Shown: piece by piece, positions 11,096-22,500 of the stretch | Numbering within the stretch: the stretch's first letter is position 1 | How the letters are laid out: each line of letters begins with the position of its first letter | Source of the DNA: Anopheles merus | Taxonomy: Eukaryota > Arthropoda > Insecta > Diptera > Culicidae | Length of the DNA: 64,000 nt | Assembly (NCBI RefSeq): GCF_017562075.2 | Contig: NC_054085.1 | Location: 19,081,222-19,145,221 of the forward strand | Direction: 5' to 3' | Made by a program: the position numbers and the translations under genes | The notes under the pieces: generated by a model | Told to the model about the DNA's origin: nothing | The model's input: the letters and a program-made list of their open reading frames with translations, nothing else | Databases searched by the model: none

Positions 11096-13249
11096 CCATC
11101 CCCATCATTCCCATGGCAACAATCTGCGGGAGCTTGTGCTGCAGGTGCTGCCGCTGGTGCAGCTCGCCGCATCACAGCTGCAGGCGAACGCGAACGATCG
11201 TAACGATGGTAACAACGGCTCTGGTAGGGCTGGCATCGGTAACCTTGCCCACCTACTGCCCTTGTTTCAACCGGTAGTGGAGCAACGCACGACGCGCGTT
11301 AAAACCAACCGCCCTGCCAATCGATGGACGTCGTTCTCCTGCTGGCGTATGAACAATGCCGAAATCCTACCGGCAATGTTTCTGGTAAGAAGAGTTGTTT
11401 TTGGTTTTATCGTGAGGGTACACACATGGGGATGTGAAGCATGGTGATGGTGTTTGCAGTGAAGTGATCGTACCGTGATCGATTGATGATCGTTATCGTT
11501 TTTGTATGTATGTATATCTCGTAGAAACAGTTGCTAGTGTCTAGTGTGGTAAAAACTCATTAGTTAGATTTTCTGCGACTTGATCATTTTTGTGATGTTG
11601 TGTTCAAATATTGAAAGAATTAAGTATAATTCTTTGAATATTATGTGTGAGTGTAATTTATTAGGAATGATTAGTTCATTGTGTGTGTGCATTGTATATG
11701 ACGAGTGAATTAATTGATTCAATTCAACAAAAAGAGGTTTTATGATTCAACTCACAATCCCTCTGCATCGTCTGGCGTCTTACTTAGTTTCAGACTCAGA
11801 CAATAGTCCACGTAAGAGTGACAGTTACGTTCATCTTAAATTCAAATCATAGAAAATACCAAACCAAACCAAATCAAAGCTCTGTTACCATAATTCGGAC
11901 ATTCGTATTTTTGCAACGAAAGAACTGTGCTCCTGCTAAGACACTCGAGATTAAAATAAGTAATATGATACAAAATAGGCTACCTATGTTTGTTGTTCGT
12001 AGAAAGTTACCTATGTAGGCTGCATATGTTTGTAGAAAGCAATGCTAATAGAACTACGAGACAATGTTTCCGAAATTGTAGATTGTTTACCAGCTACTGG
12101 GAATAACGAATTCTGTAGATTGAATTTATTCAGAGAAATTGGGTTAGAATAACGAATTGTGCCTTTAATTTACCGTCGTAGAATAATGAACAACTACAGT
12201 GCAAGAATTGGCAAAGTAAATGGCGTAAAGAGATAAATCATTCATCAGCTCACTAATGATTTACTTCGTTTAGCCTTAATTCTCGATATTTTTTAACTCA
12301 CAATTAGTTCAAATTACAGTGGAGCGCCGTTTATCCGTGTACCTTTTATCCGGCTGTCCGTTTATCCGTGCTGTTGAAAAAAGAAAGTTCAATACAAAGG
12401 TGACATTGCGTGCTGAAGAGGACATTTGAAAAATAAAAAACGGTTATCAGAGCACATTGTTACAACAAAAATGCTATAATTCATGACACATTTCAAATAT
12501 TCTAATTGGAAAAACTTTAATTTAATAAAAACTAGTTAGGTTTTATCAAAACATAATATAAATTTCAAAAACAAATAAGAAAATTGTGGTAAAATATACA
12601 GTTTGACTCATTATCCGTGCCGATAGCAAATTAATTCATCCTTTCGTGTTGGTATTCAAATTGACAAAACAGTATTCCATCCACTTGTATTTTCAATTTC
12701 TTGTTTTTGATCATGTTGAACACGAAATTCAGCACGGCAAGAAGATGAATAAAGTGTCACAATAGACGTGTTGAACATGACTGCAATGAATGATTCATTT
12801 AATGATCAAAAGATGAATTCACACCGCAGCATGTTTACGGCCTCACCGTTTAAAACTTCACCCAGCATGATTCATCAATTAACGTCTAACATACGGTTTG
12901 ACAACTGCGTTAACCAATGTAGTTCAAATCGTAACATCAAGGTATGACCTTTTTCAATTACCAGGCGCTGTGTTGCGGAGTAGCGCACCGTACACAACAA
13001 CATCGCGGAAGGCTAGTGAACATATTGTAATGTTGGCTCCGCAAGGGGTTTGAAATTATGCTTGAGTACTTTTTTATCAATTTAAATTCCTTTGTCTTTA
13101 AAATTGCACTATGTTACTTTCCATTCCATTTGCAGACCTGTTCCATGGGCCTGATGAAACTGTTTCGATTCCTCACCGTTGCCTGCGTCTTCGGATACAT
13201 CGGGTATGTGTTCTCGAGAAACACCACTTGGAGCATGACCTGGAAATAG
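10303..13249 (+). CDS. Galectin-like domain protein with C-terminal membrane segment (4 exons)
   Basis: Exons 10303-10329, 10411-10870, 10954-11384 and 13136-13249 join in frame to 343 residues. Donors are gtaagc, gtgagt and gtaaga; acceptors are tttag, tacag and tgcag. Residues about 10-150 resemble a galectin carbohydrate-recognition domain: PYVGRLPGEL at the start, FELAI, and YELSLHG followed by the closing strands to about INFENW. The sugar-binding core is degenerate: the HFNPR motif is replaced by ITIHPGR, and the WG.E.R motif lacks its Trp although EER remains. Four cysteines cluster near residues 75-92 (CSDC and later CPIEC). Then come a Gln/His-rich linker (CAG repeat at 11070-11090) and a hydrophobic segment of about 20 residues near the C-terminus, leaving a short tail. 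Galectins normally lack membrane segments, so this would be a tail-anchored or type II-like form. The ATG has a good insect context (CAACC before ATG). An upstream start is possible. Confidence 0.8.
11070..11091 (+). repeat. In-frame CAG triplet run
   Basis: A run of about seven CAG codons plus CAA encodes polyglutamine in exon 3 of the galectin-like gene, followed by His codons. Such runs vary in length between individuals. Confidence 0.85.
12317..12622. mobile_element. Possible remnant of a TA-inserting (pogo-like) transposon end
   Basis: Within intron 3 of the galectin-like gene, a sequence starts CAGTGGAGCGCCG directly after TA and then repeats TTTATCCG three times, as seen at pogo/Tigger-type ends. 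A weaker similar stretch (CAGTTTGACTCATTATCCG) lies near 12600 in the same orientation. I could not find a matching inverted right end, so this is at best a truncated remnant. Confidence 0.35.
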
Positions 13250-13301
13250 TGGTTCGATCGGTGTGAGTGAGTGGTTTGTATTAACAATCAACGTTTGCTT
13301 T

Positions 13302-13307
13302 AATAAA
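13302..13307 (+). terminator. Polyadenylation signal of the galectin-like gene
   Basis: AATAAA about 53 bases after the stop codon. Confidence 0.55.
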
Positions 13308-13309
13308 TT

Positions 13310-14525
13310 GCTGCTTATGATTCATGTAAAAGACCTTTTGCTATTAATAACAGTATGTGAGTAAAATATAAGAAAAACTTGTGCAGTCTATTATTTCTTA
13401 GTGAGAAAGATTTCTTCATTAATCTACCCTGTCCGTCCTATCATAATCAATCTGGTATTAATCAATCAACAATAAGCGCTCTACTACTAATCCACCCTCA
13501 GGGAAGATTAATTTTAGTGCAAATGGTCGTTGAGCGATTGGATTTATTGAGAATTGGGAACGACCAATGTGACAGCTGTTATCGTAATTATGTTTTATCG
13601 CGAAAGAACTGTTGACAGAACATGTCGAATAAGTTATAGTTGTTTGCTGCTTATTAAAAATTGGCAAAAGTATCGAAAAATGTAGTTAGCTTTACAACAA
13701 ACAAACCAACAAACAAACCGCTCATTAGAATACGCTCTTCATTATCTTCCTCTGTGATTCCTTCCGCTTGTTTTCCCCTTCCCATAAACAACCTGCCCCC
13801 GTAAGCTGCCTTGTATCGCTACAGAAAAACAGCAAAACATTCGTCATCCTTCATCGTCATTCCAATGGTCTTCATCCCATTGCCAAACCGTCGATATCTT
13901 CCGGTCAAAAGAAAAGCCATACCAGGCCATATAGGAACGGAACAACAATCAAACAAAACAACTGATAATCTCTTCTTGCGTCAACATCGTCGCCGCCCTG
14001 GGATTTCCCGACCTACGAACATTCGCTTACGGCGCAATACGCAGACGAAGTTGGGAAAATCATTTGCAATGGTAAAAAAAATCACATAAAGCATTGAGCT
14101 TGAGCTGATCGATTGGACTTGAAATTCCCTATACAAACATACACATACACACACATACCAATCACTGGACACACCTCTACTGCTCTCTTCAATGAGTTTC
14201 AGTGGGGGATAGGATATTGCACGCAGCCCACCCGAAAACCTAACCTCCGCTCAAAAGCATCCCCTCCTATCAGGATGAATGAATGAATGAAAATGTATTC
14301 CACCACCATCTCACCCACACCCACACACACCCACACATAGTACCTTCACGCAGACAACGCCATTCGTGTCCCAGGACCTAGCTCCAAAGCATCGCAACGC
14401 GCAAGGCGTTCGCTTTCGTGTCTTAGGTGCACGTGCACTGAATATTAAGCAATGTAGTGTGGCATGACGATGAAGGCAAAAGCTCGATGTAATGCTTTCC
14501 TTCCCACGGGCTGGCAAAGGTGTAC

Positions 14526-14559
<34 letters not shown>

Positions 14560-17500
14560 TTGTGACAGAGAAGCTGTGTGTGTGGGTGTGATTAATGGAA
14601 AACGGCAACGATTGGGAACTGCTGCCAACGATGCCAACGATATGGCCGGATGGTGACATTTAAATGTAATGCTGTTGGTCCCTTCTTCTCTGTCCTTTTT
14701 ACACCAGTTTTTTATTTAGGTTGTACTTTTTTTCCACTGTTTTGACATTGTGGGAGGGAGGAAGAGTTCAAGCTAACAACGACGAATTAAAATGGGGAAA
14801 GTTTGAAATCTTCCACCAGTGTCATCATTGCGCCTATTAAAATGTAGTTAAATATTAGTTATTACGTTTAAAATATAGCGAACATTTCTATATTTTAACT
14901 AATTTTAAACAAACAATTGATATTTATTTTTAAAATACATATGCACAAAAAAAATTAAATAATGTTTCACCATCTGTTAGAGTTTAGCCAAGCATCTTGA
15001 AAGATTGTTAGCACTCCGGTTAAATGGAATGGCGTTGTGAACTATTTATTTATCTCTTCACTACTAAGCTAAATATGTTTGCTCATTCAATGTCCTCATC
15101 ACAGTCCTAAATTCCATATTGAGCTCCAGAAAGTATTCCATTCCATTTACCTTTAGAACCGGGAATTTGAATCAGTTTAATGAATCAGCTTGCTAAATAA
15201 CAGTCCGTAGTTTGTGGAAATTAGACGGGAGGAGCTAATTGGTACCTTTCTTGTGAATTCAATTAATTATCATACCGTTAACACATGGTTTGGAATTTTC
15301 CTATAAACTCTTCCGAGCATACTGTTGAACATTTACTAACGTCCTAACCTGATAACAGAAGTATACCTTAACCAATGATTGAGCAACGAAAACCGCAAAG
15401 CGGTTGTAGCGTCAGGGTAAGTAAACAAGTGATTGGCAGTTGTTGTTAAAGCCAGTTGAAAAAATATACTCTATTATTGTATCCATGGCATGCTGTAGCA
15501 AATGTAATAATCAAACGAATGTGAGTTCTTTAATAGATAACAACAAATGTTGAATCAAACTAAACTTTTTTTGTACAATTATTTTCATAATGTGTTTAAA
15601 GAAAAATGTCAAACTCTTAACATTTCTGTCTCGTCTTACTCGCTACCTACTTACGCGATGTCATTTTGTAGCTTAGATCAAAATGTTCATTCAAACACGT
15701 TCTGTATTTAATGCTCTCAAGCTGTCAAGCATGATATGATCGCTCAGATAAAGAAAGTACTACTCAGCAGCAAAAATAATTTAAAAAGATATGAATTACT
15801 ACACACCTATACAAATGAATCGGAAATATAAATAATTAATGTTAGTTCTTTCGATGTTCATATAAAATATAGTAAAATTGATTTATGTTGCTTACTGCTC
15901 CATAATAAACTACTTTATACTGAATGAATTTACTAGTTGGAATAGACGAAACATAATTTATGTTTCTAATTTTTTATGTCATTTTAAATAGCGCATTAAA
16001 ATCATCTACGCAACCACTACCGTTGCCATTATTTCTATACGTTGCATTCTAAGCCGATGCAAACGATGGAACTGCATCCAACGATCATGCACAAGACAGA
16101 ACAATTGCCAACCCAACGGCAACAAAACAGATGAAAAACAAAACAAAATCTCCCGATGTCCGTCAACTGGCCCTGTTGTTACAACCTTCACAGCGACGTT
16201 ACGCGCGCGCGGCGCCACCGATCGGATCGATCGGTCGTTGATTGGAAATTAATTGAAATTCTCACCCAATTTACAGTGCCACAGTTTCCGGTAAAATGCG
16301 AAACCGCAACAGAGCCGGCATTCCGTTTTTGGCTCTGTTCCCGTTACAGTGTGAGGCGCAGTAGCAGTAGCGGGGTGGTCGTGTCGGTTCTTCTTCGCAA
16401 CCCGCACGTGGAAGTGAAATTGATGATTGATGTCAATGTTGTTGCTGTTGCAGCTTGCTTGCTGTCCTTGCTGATTCCGAACTTCCTGGTGGACCAGAAA
16501 GGGAGGTAGACTCTCCCTCCCCATTGGACACCGTTGGGAAGCTAATGACGTAAGTAAGGCATCGACGGAAAAGCCCTGACAATTCATATCGTTCCTCAAC
16601 CGCTCTTTGGTGGAGACGCCACCGCGACCATGTGAATGGAGCAAAACAAAAAAAAAACAACGCTACCACGGCGTAAGTATTGCGTTCTAAAGATTCTGTT
16701 CCGAAAGAATAACACGTTATGTAAGTTGGGCAGATGGGGTTTTGAGTGCAATTGGGTCGGAGGAGCTATGCTATTGTCTTTAAAAGTGTGGTTTTAGTGG
16801 CTTACGAAGTGAGTTTAAGAAAGACACAAAAATCCATCCAAACATCCAGATATATAGAATTAATCTTAAATTTTATTCATTTTTATATGAGTCATGTCAA
16901 TCATTCAATTATAAACTATAAATAACAGAGCCAATAAACTGTAGAATATGCTCGATTTAAGTTTAAGTAAATATTATGAACTTACTCTACCCTGTAAATT
17001 AAAATGAAAGCTTGTAATAGCTTATTGCGAGCCTTACTTCTATACTAAGCTTTTACTGTAATCTCCCCAACAACTACCAGTTAGTGTACACCCGCTCTGG
17101 AGTCACAGCAATAGAGAGTGATACAATGGAGTGTTGTACCTACAGCAAAAAAGGGGTTACATCGCAGTTAATTGCTTTCGGTGAGTCCTTCTATGTTGTA
17201 ACGATATAACATAGAAACTATTTCTGTCTCACCTCGTCTTGTAACAAACCAGCCCTCCCACATGCAATCATCATTGTCTTTCGGTTTCAAATCTGCAACG
17301 TCTTGTTCCGAACACGTGCTCTGTTACACACAGGGCGTTTAACGCACACGCTTCCCTTCACTCACTAGCCTATGTAGGTATAGCCGTTTTCAACCGTGTG
17401 TTGCTTTAAAGTTTAAACCATTACTGTGGGTTTGTGTACCGTTTACTAACCACATCAAACCCTCCCAATCACACCTCCACCCCCTTATGAATCCTGTTTA

Positions 17501-19530
17501 ATACTTTCGATTTCTTCCCACCCTAATGATCCCAGTGAACCTAACCCAGTTCCGGTATGAAATGAGCGGAAAACCTGAAATGCCGCAGTTTTCCTTCCCT
17601 CCTCGCAGGACACCTCGTGAGCGATTATGTAAAATGATGTTTATGCACTGGCACAGGGGGTTTTCCCTTTTTTCCCGTTGGGGTCCCACATTCGCCTACT
17701 GCGATGCGATGACGTCATACAAACACCGGGCAGGCCATTGCTTGCTCATTCATTAGTTTCTGTACAGCGAGGACAGTAAAACTAGTACAGAGCAACATGC
17801 CGTTGACTTGTATTTGTACAAGTTGAACCCTTTGTAATAGGATTCATAAGATGTAAAAAAAACACACACACTATTTACGTTATACTTTGTCATAATCTAT
17901 CTGCAGTTATTAATGAATTCTGATGTTCAGCTAATGATGAATCATTTTAATTCTCAAATAAAAAACCAAATATACTCATTTTGCATACCAAATTCACCTC
18001 ATCAAATCCCTATTAAACTCATTGCAATGTGCTGCTGTAAATTCCCGTGCCTAATCCCCTATCGTGAAAATGTTTTTTTTTCGGTTCTCGCCTCGAAATC
18101 CTTCTAGCCTCAACAAAGTTCGCACTGGTGTAGTTCCCATCCGCTTCAGTACAGCGGCACCAGCCCATCGCAACAAAACAAAAAAAAAACAGTCCTTGCG
18201 TCCTTGCAGGATTTCGTTCCCACACAGTCAAACAGCTCGGAGCGTTAAACAATTGTTCAATACACACACACACACACACAGGCACAAACACAGATACAGT
18301 CAAAAAGGTATGGATACTTAGGTAGGTAGAGAAATTTAGCCAACCAACGCTCCAACAAGGATTTCTTTTCTCACTCTCTCATTCATAGTTCTCCCAACCA
18401 ACTTAACGAATCTAAAATGGATATGTGTGTAGAGAGAAAAGAGAGAGAGAGATAGAGCGAGAGAGAGAGAGAGAGAGAGAGAACAAAAAAGGAAAGGGAG
18501 TGAAAATTAGTGGATTGCAAAAAGGGAAAGGCAACGCTTTTCCGATCCGGATCCAAGCTCCGGTGAAGCCTGAGTGACCAGAGTGACCAGGCCTATCGGC
18601 TCCCCCGTTCGTTGGCGCATGCTTGTTTGCAGGGAGTAGCTCAAAACGGCTGCATGGAAAAATATTGCAGGGGTTGAGCGTATTTCATGGAGTTTCATGG
18701 ATTTCATGGAGTCATTTCATTAATTTTACTACAATACAAATTCATCTCAAACTTTCATCGTAGAAGTCCAAGGCTCTCTAAACCCCACAAAGGTGGTATC
18801 TCGATGTGATCTTTTGTGTTTCAGATTTGAGTCTGTGATGTATTAAGTCATACGCATGGAAACATAATCCTATACAGTTACATCTTGTTAGCTGACTGTT
18901 AGTTTGCAAAATAGTTAGCTAATGACAGACTGGCCCAGTAAAAACGCACTTGCTTAGCTTCTCACGAGAATAGTCCCAACGCTGCATGGCAAGTTGTAAT
19001 ATTTATGACTTACATTAAGGGTGTCCAATTAGGCTTAGCGGTCTCCAAATTTTTCAGATCGCCTTGCTTCGCAAAAAAAAGTTGTTTAAAATCAAAATAA
19101 TAACTTTTGCTCTCCAGGGCCAGATACGCCGTAGTTTGGAGACCCCGCGATCGATGATTAAGAAGGGAAAGCAGCTAGTAGGCTCAAAGTCTCTACAAAA
19201 ATAATTTGAAAATCGGATTGTTTCAGCTAAGAAGAACATTTAGTTTACTGCGAAAATTAAATCACAAAGCTCAAAGTTTCGAGTGCATACAGTCCTAGTC
19301 TAGCAGTAAGGGATTATTCGTAATGCACCCTGAAATAGCATCCTCCTGACTCTTTGATGAATTTAGTTAAGCAAACAAAAGAAAATCCCAGTGGAATTAC
19401 GAAAGAAAATGTACTCCTTCGTCTCTATCAACGAATCTGATCCACGAACCCTGCACAAACCAAAATCAACCCCTATAGGTATCAATGGCAACGACAAATG
19501 CAACCCCCTCGTAGAACCAAGGGCCTCACT
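13310..19530. other. Long intergenic region without recognisable genes
   Basis: AT-rich non-coding DNA. It holds a GT microsatellite at about 14529-14558, smaller CA runs near 14320 and 18262, and a GA run at about 18461-18482. I recognise no family in the open frames; most are produced by these repeats. Confidence 0.5.

Positions 19531-19532
<2 letters not shown>

Positions 19533-19593
<61 letters not shown>
19533..19593. repeat. CT dinucleotide microsatellite, about 61 bp
   Basis: Uninterrupted CT repeat, the longest perfect microsatellite seen in the window. It produces artificial Ser-Leu and Arg-Glu open frames on the two strands. A more GC- and CpG-rich segment with a possible initiator (TCAGTT at 19699-19704) follows directly. 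Confidence 0.95.
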
Positions 19594-19595
<2 letters not shown>

Positions 19596-22500
19596 GCACA
19601 CACACTCACTCTCTCACTCACGCGCGCTTCTGTAGCGCGGGGAGTTTTCGCCGTCGGATCCATACCGCACACGATCTCGAGTGCACCGTACCCGACAGTC
19701 AGTTCATTTCGCGAGTCACCACGGTACGGTTGGTCGTTTCCCGGCGGTTCTGAAACGTGCCACTGAGCGATAGAAATCTGCGCCACCGGCCACGGAGAGC
19801 ACACGGATTTTTTGGTGCTGTGAAACGCTTTTCCTGTCAATCGATACCACTAGGTGTGTGTGTGTGCGCGCGCGTGTGTCTCTGTGGGGGTGTATACATA
19901 CAGAGCGTTTGCGACTGAATGTACATGTGTGTGGGTGGGCGGATGGAGATTTTGCTCCCCAGGTTTTGCCTTCCTTTTCATTAGCATGCTGCTTGATGGT
20001 GGAGTGATGGATGCAAGCAGAACTTTCGATCCACTTTGGAGTACACTTTATCGACCCAAACTTTGGTGATTTCCGTTTTTTTGTTTGCTTTTGTTGCTTC
20101 AACTTGCTCTTACTCGGGTGAAATTGTAACGACAGCGTGGTTCGACAGGAGCACCATAAATCATCACACGGCCTTCACTAGAACAGCCATTACATAACCT
20201 CAAAAATCACCGTTCATCCTGTCTGCCCCGTCGCTGCGAATGTGACGAAAAACGGAACAATCGCAGCTACCTTTTGCATGCCGCCTCGAAGGAAATTCTG
20301 GTATCTTTCCTTCTTGCCACCTGGGTGCAGTCGGTGGTTCAGTGCACAGCGCGCCGTGACGATGGTCAGCCGTGGAGTTGTGGAAACTATTTATAACGAC
20401 CGCACGTCGGAACTGCGCACGAACGCGGCGAACGCGGCACGGTACATCATAATTGCATCACAACGTTTTGGGAGAAAATTCGATATTGTGCCCTCCTCCC
20501 TCTTCTCCAATGCGAGAATCTCACGCTCGTACCAAATCGCAAACTTCCGATCGAAGTAGCCATCCAAAGTGTAACGTCAAACGTCCGCGGTTTGGAGACC
20601 TTGGAAAACCGCGTGGTTTTTTTTTCTAGTTAATTCTTTGCCATTTCGCCTTCCAGCCATTAGCACGCGGGTAAAAGGATAAAGGTACTTTACGGTTTCC
20701 GGTTCTCGGCAGTTGCCCCCCGCCAGTGTCCCTTGTTCCGTCCTACATTATCCAGTTTTGAGGTGTGCGTGTGTGTGTGAGTGTGGAGCGCCCGCGCGTA
20801 TACGTGTGTGTGTGTGTTGGTGAGCACGCGCGCACGCCCTTCGTCCGAGGTTCGCCTCCGTGTCTGTGTGTGTTGGTGCGGTCTTTTACCGCCCGGGAGT
20901 GCCCGTCCCCATGCTGCTGGAAGGGATGGAAAATTCCATCCTGCCTCCTGGCGTTGGCTAGTCATTAGGTATTCATTGGACGGTCCCTTCGGCAGGCGAA
21001 TTATGGCCACGGCTGTCAGGGGTGGGTTTTGCCGCTCGCAGGTAGTGCGAATACGACGGCGCACAGACAGACAGGAAGGTAGATTGATGGACGTGCATGG
21101 TGGCCGGTTTTGCACCGGGCAGGATTGCAACGATTTGAATTTATTGTTTATCAACCCCTGGCGCGTAAACAGTGTGCGGTGTGATTGATGAAATATGATC
21201 ATTGCTTTCTATCAATCTTAAACAGTTGGATTGTTGGACGTTTGAGTGGAGGTCGGAAACCGTGGAATAGAGGAAATAGCATCGGGGAATAGCACACTCT
21301 AAAGCAGTTGAAACTTTCCGAAACAGTTTAAGTTCTGTTAGAATTTCCTCTTGCAGACCGTAATCTAAAAGAGGCTATAAGAATAGAGTAGACTATTCCT
21401 TCTAGAATTCAAACCTTATCTAATTAGATTAGAATAATTAGAAAAAGATAGTTTAATCTAAAAGATGCTAGAAGAATAGAGTAGACTATTCCATCAAGAA
21501 TTCAAACCTTCGTGCTACTCTTCTCTATCTCTCTCTTGGCAAAATTCTCTTGAAAATCCCAACAAACACGTGCAGAGGACCCATTTTCCTCTAATCGTTT
21601 CATAATCACGTATGTGATCTTCAACCATAAAGACCCATCGTGTCCCGCTGTCGTCACAGCCTGACCTATTAATATTTTCGGTCGTTAACGTCCCACTCAG
21701 CTGTGCTACCACGGTGGCCTCGACGCGGTTTCATCAGCACAGACCCCGAACGAATGCACCCAAGGACAGAGGAAGCCACATGCCCGCCCTTAGGCCGTGC
21801 GCGTCTGCATCCTGGACCTAGGAGCATCCCGCTCCCGCACAGCAGCTTCATCCACACATCTTCTCGAACCGTTGAGTGAGAACCTTGCGTAGAAGTTCAT
21901 TACTTTTTCGCAACCGTCCGTCGGTCCCGAACGCTAAACTTCACTCTCTCTCTCTCGGATCTCCTTCGCTCTCCCTGTTTCTCTTCGATTAATTCATCCG
22001 AAGAACCACATTACTATCTCTGCCCTTGCGCTGCTATGCGCCGCTACTGCTCACACAGTAACCATTGGGTTTGTCAGTTTCGGTCCGAATGGTCGATGGA
22101 GACGCCTGGCACAGGTGTTTGCAGTACGCGCACGGCTGTAGCAGTTGTCGGTGTTGCTTCGAGTGTGACCAAGCGCTGCCACCGTTCGGTATCGATACGT
22201 GCGAGGCGAGCGCAGAGGTTCGCCGTAGAACCAGCCGTGTTTCGGGGGAGTCAGGGAAGGTAGCAGTGTTACATATCGATTTTTCATCCAGCATCGCGCG
22301 CGGAGATGCGGAACCAGGCGGATGTTGCAAACAGTGTCCGTGAAGCAGGTGCAAGACCGGAGCCGGAGGTTGATGGATGCACACAACACGCGCTGGGATA
22401 GAAACCTTCTACCGTGATGAAAGTTTTGTGCCCTGACTTTCTGAAGTTCGCGGTTTGTTTGTTTATTTGTTCGGACGCGTTTGCCAGGAAGGAAAAAAAG

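Noticed and set aside
19363..19840. Open frames of Arg-Glu and Ser-Leu repeats on both strands
   Set aside because: Produced by the CT/GA microsatellite at 19533-19593.
20690..21202. 170-codon minus-strand frame, one of the longest unexplained
   Set aside because: Contains His-Thr repeats from a GT tract, an opposite-strand frame of 135 codons is open over the same bases, and no domain is recognisable.
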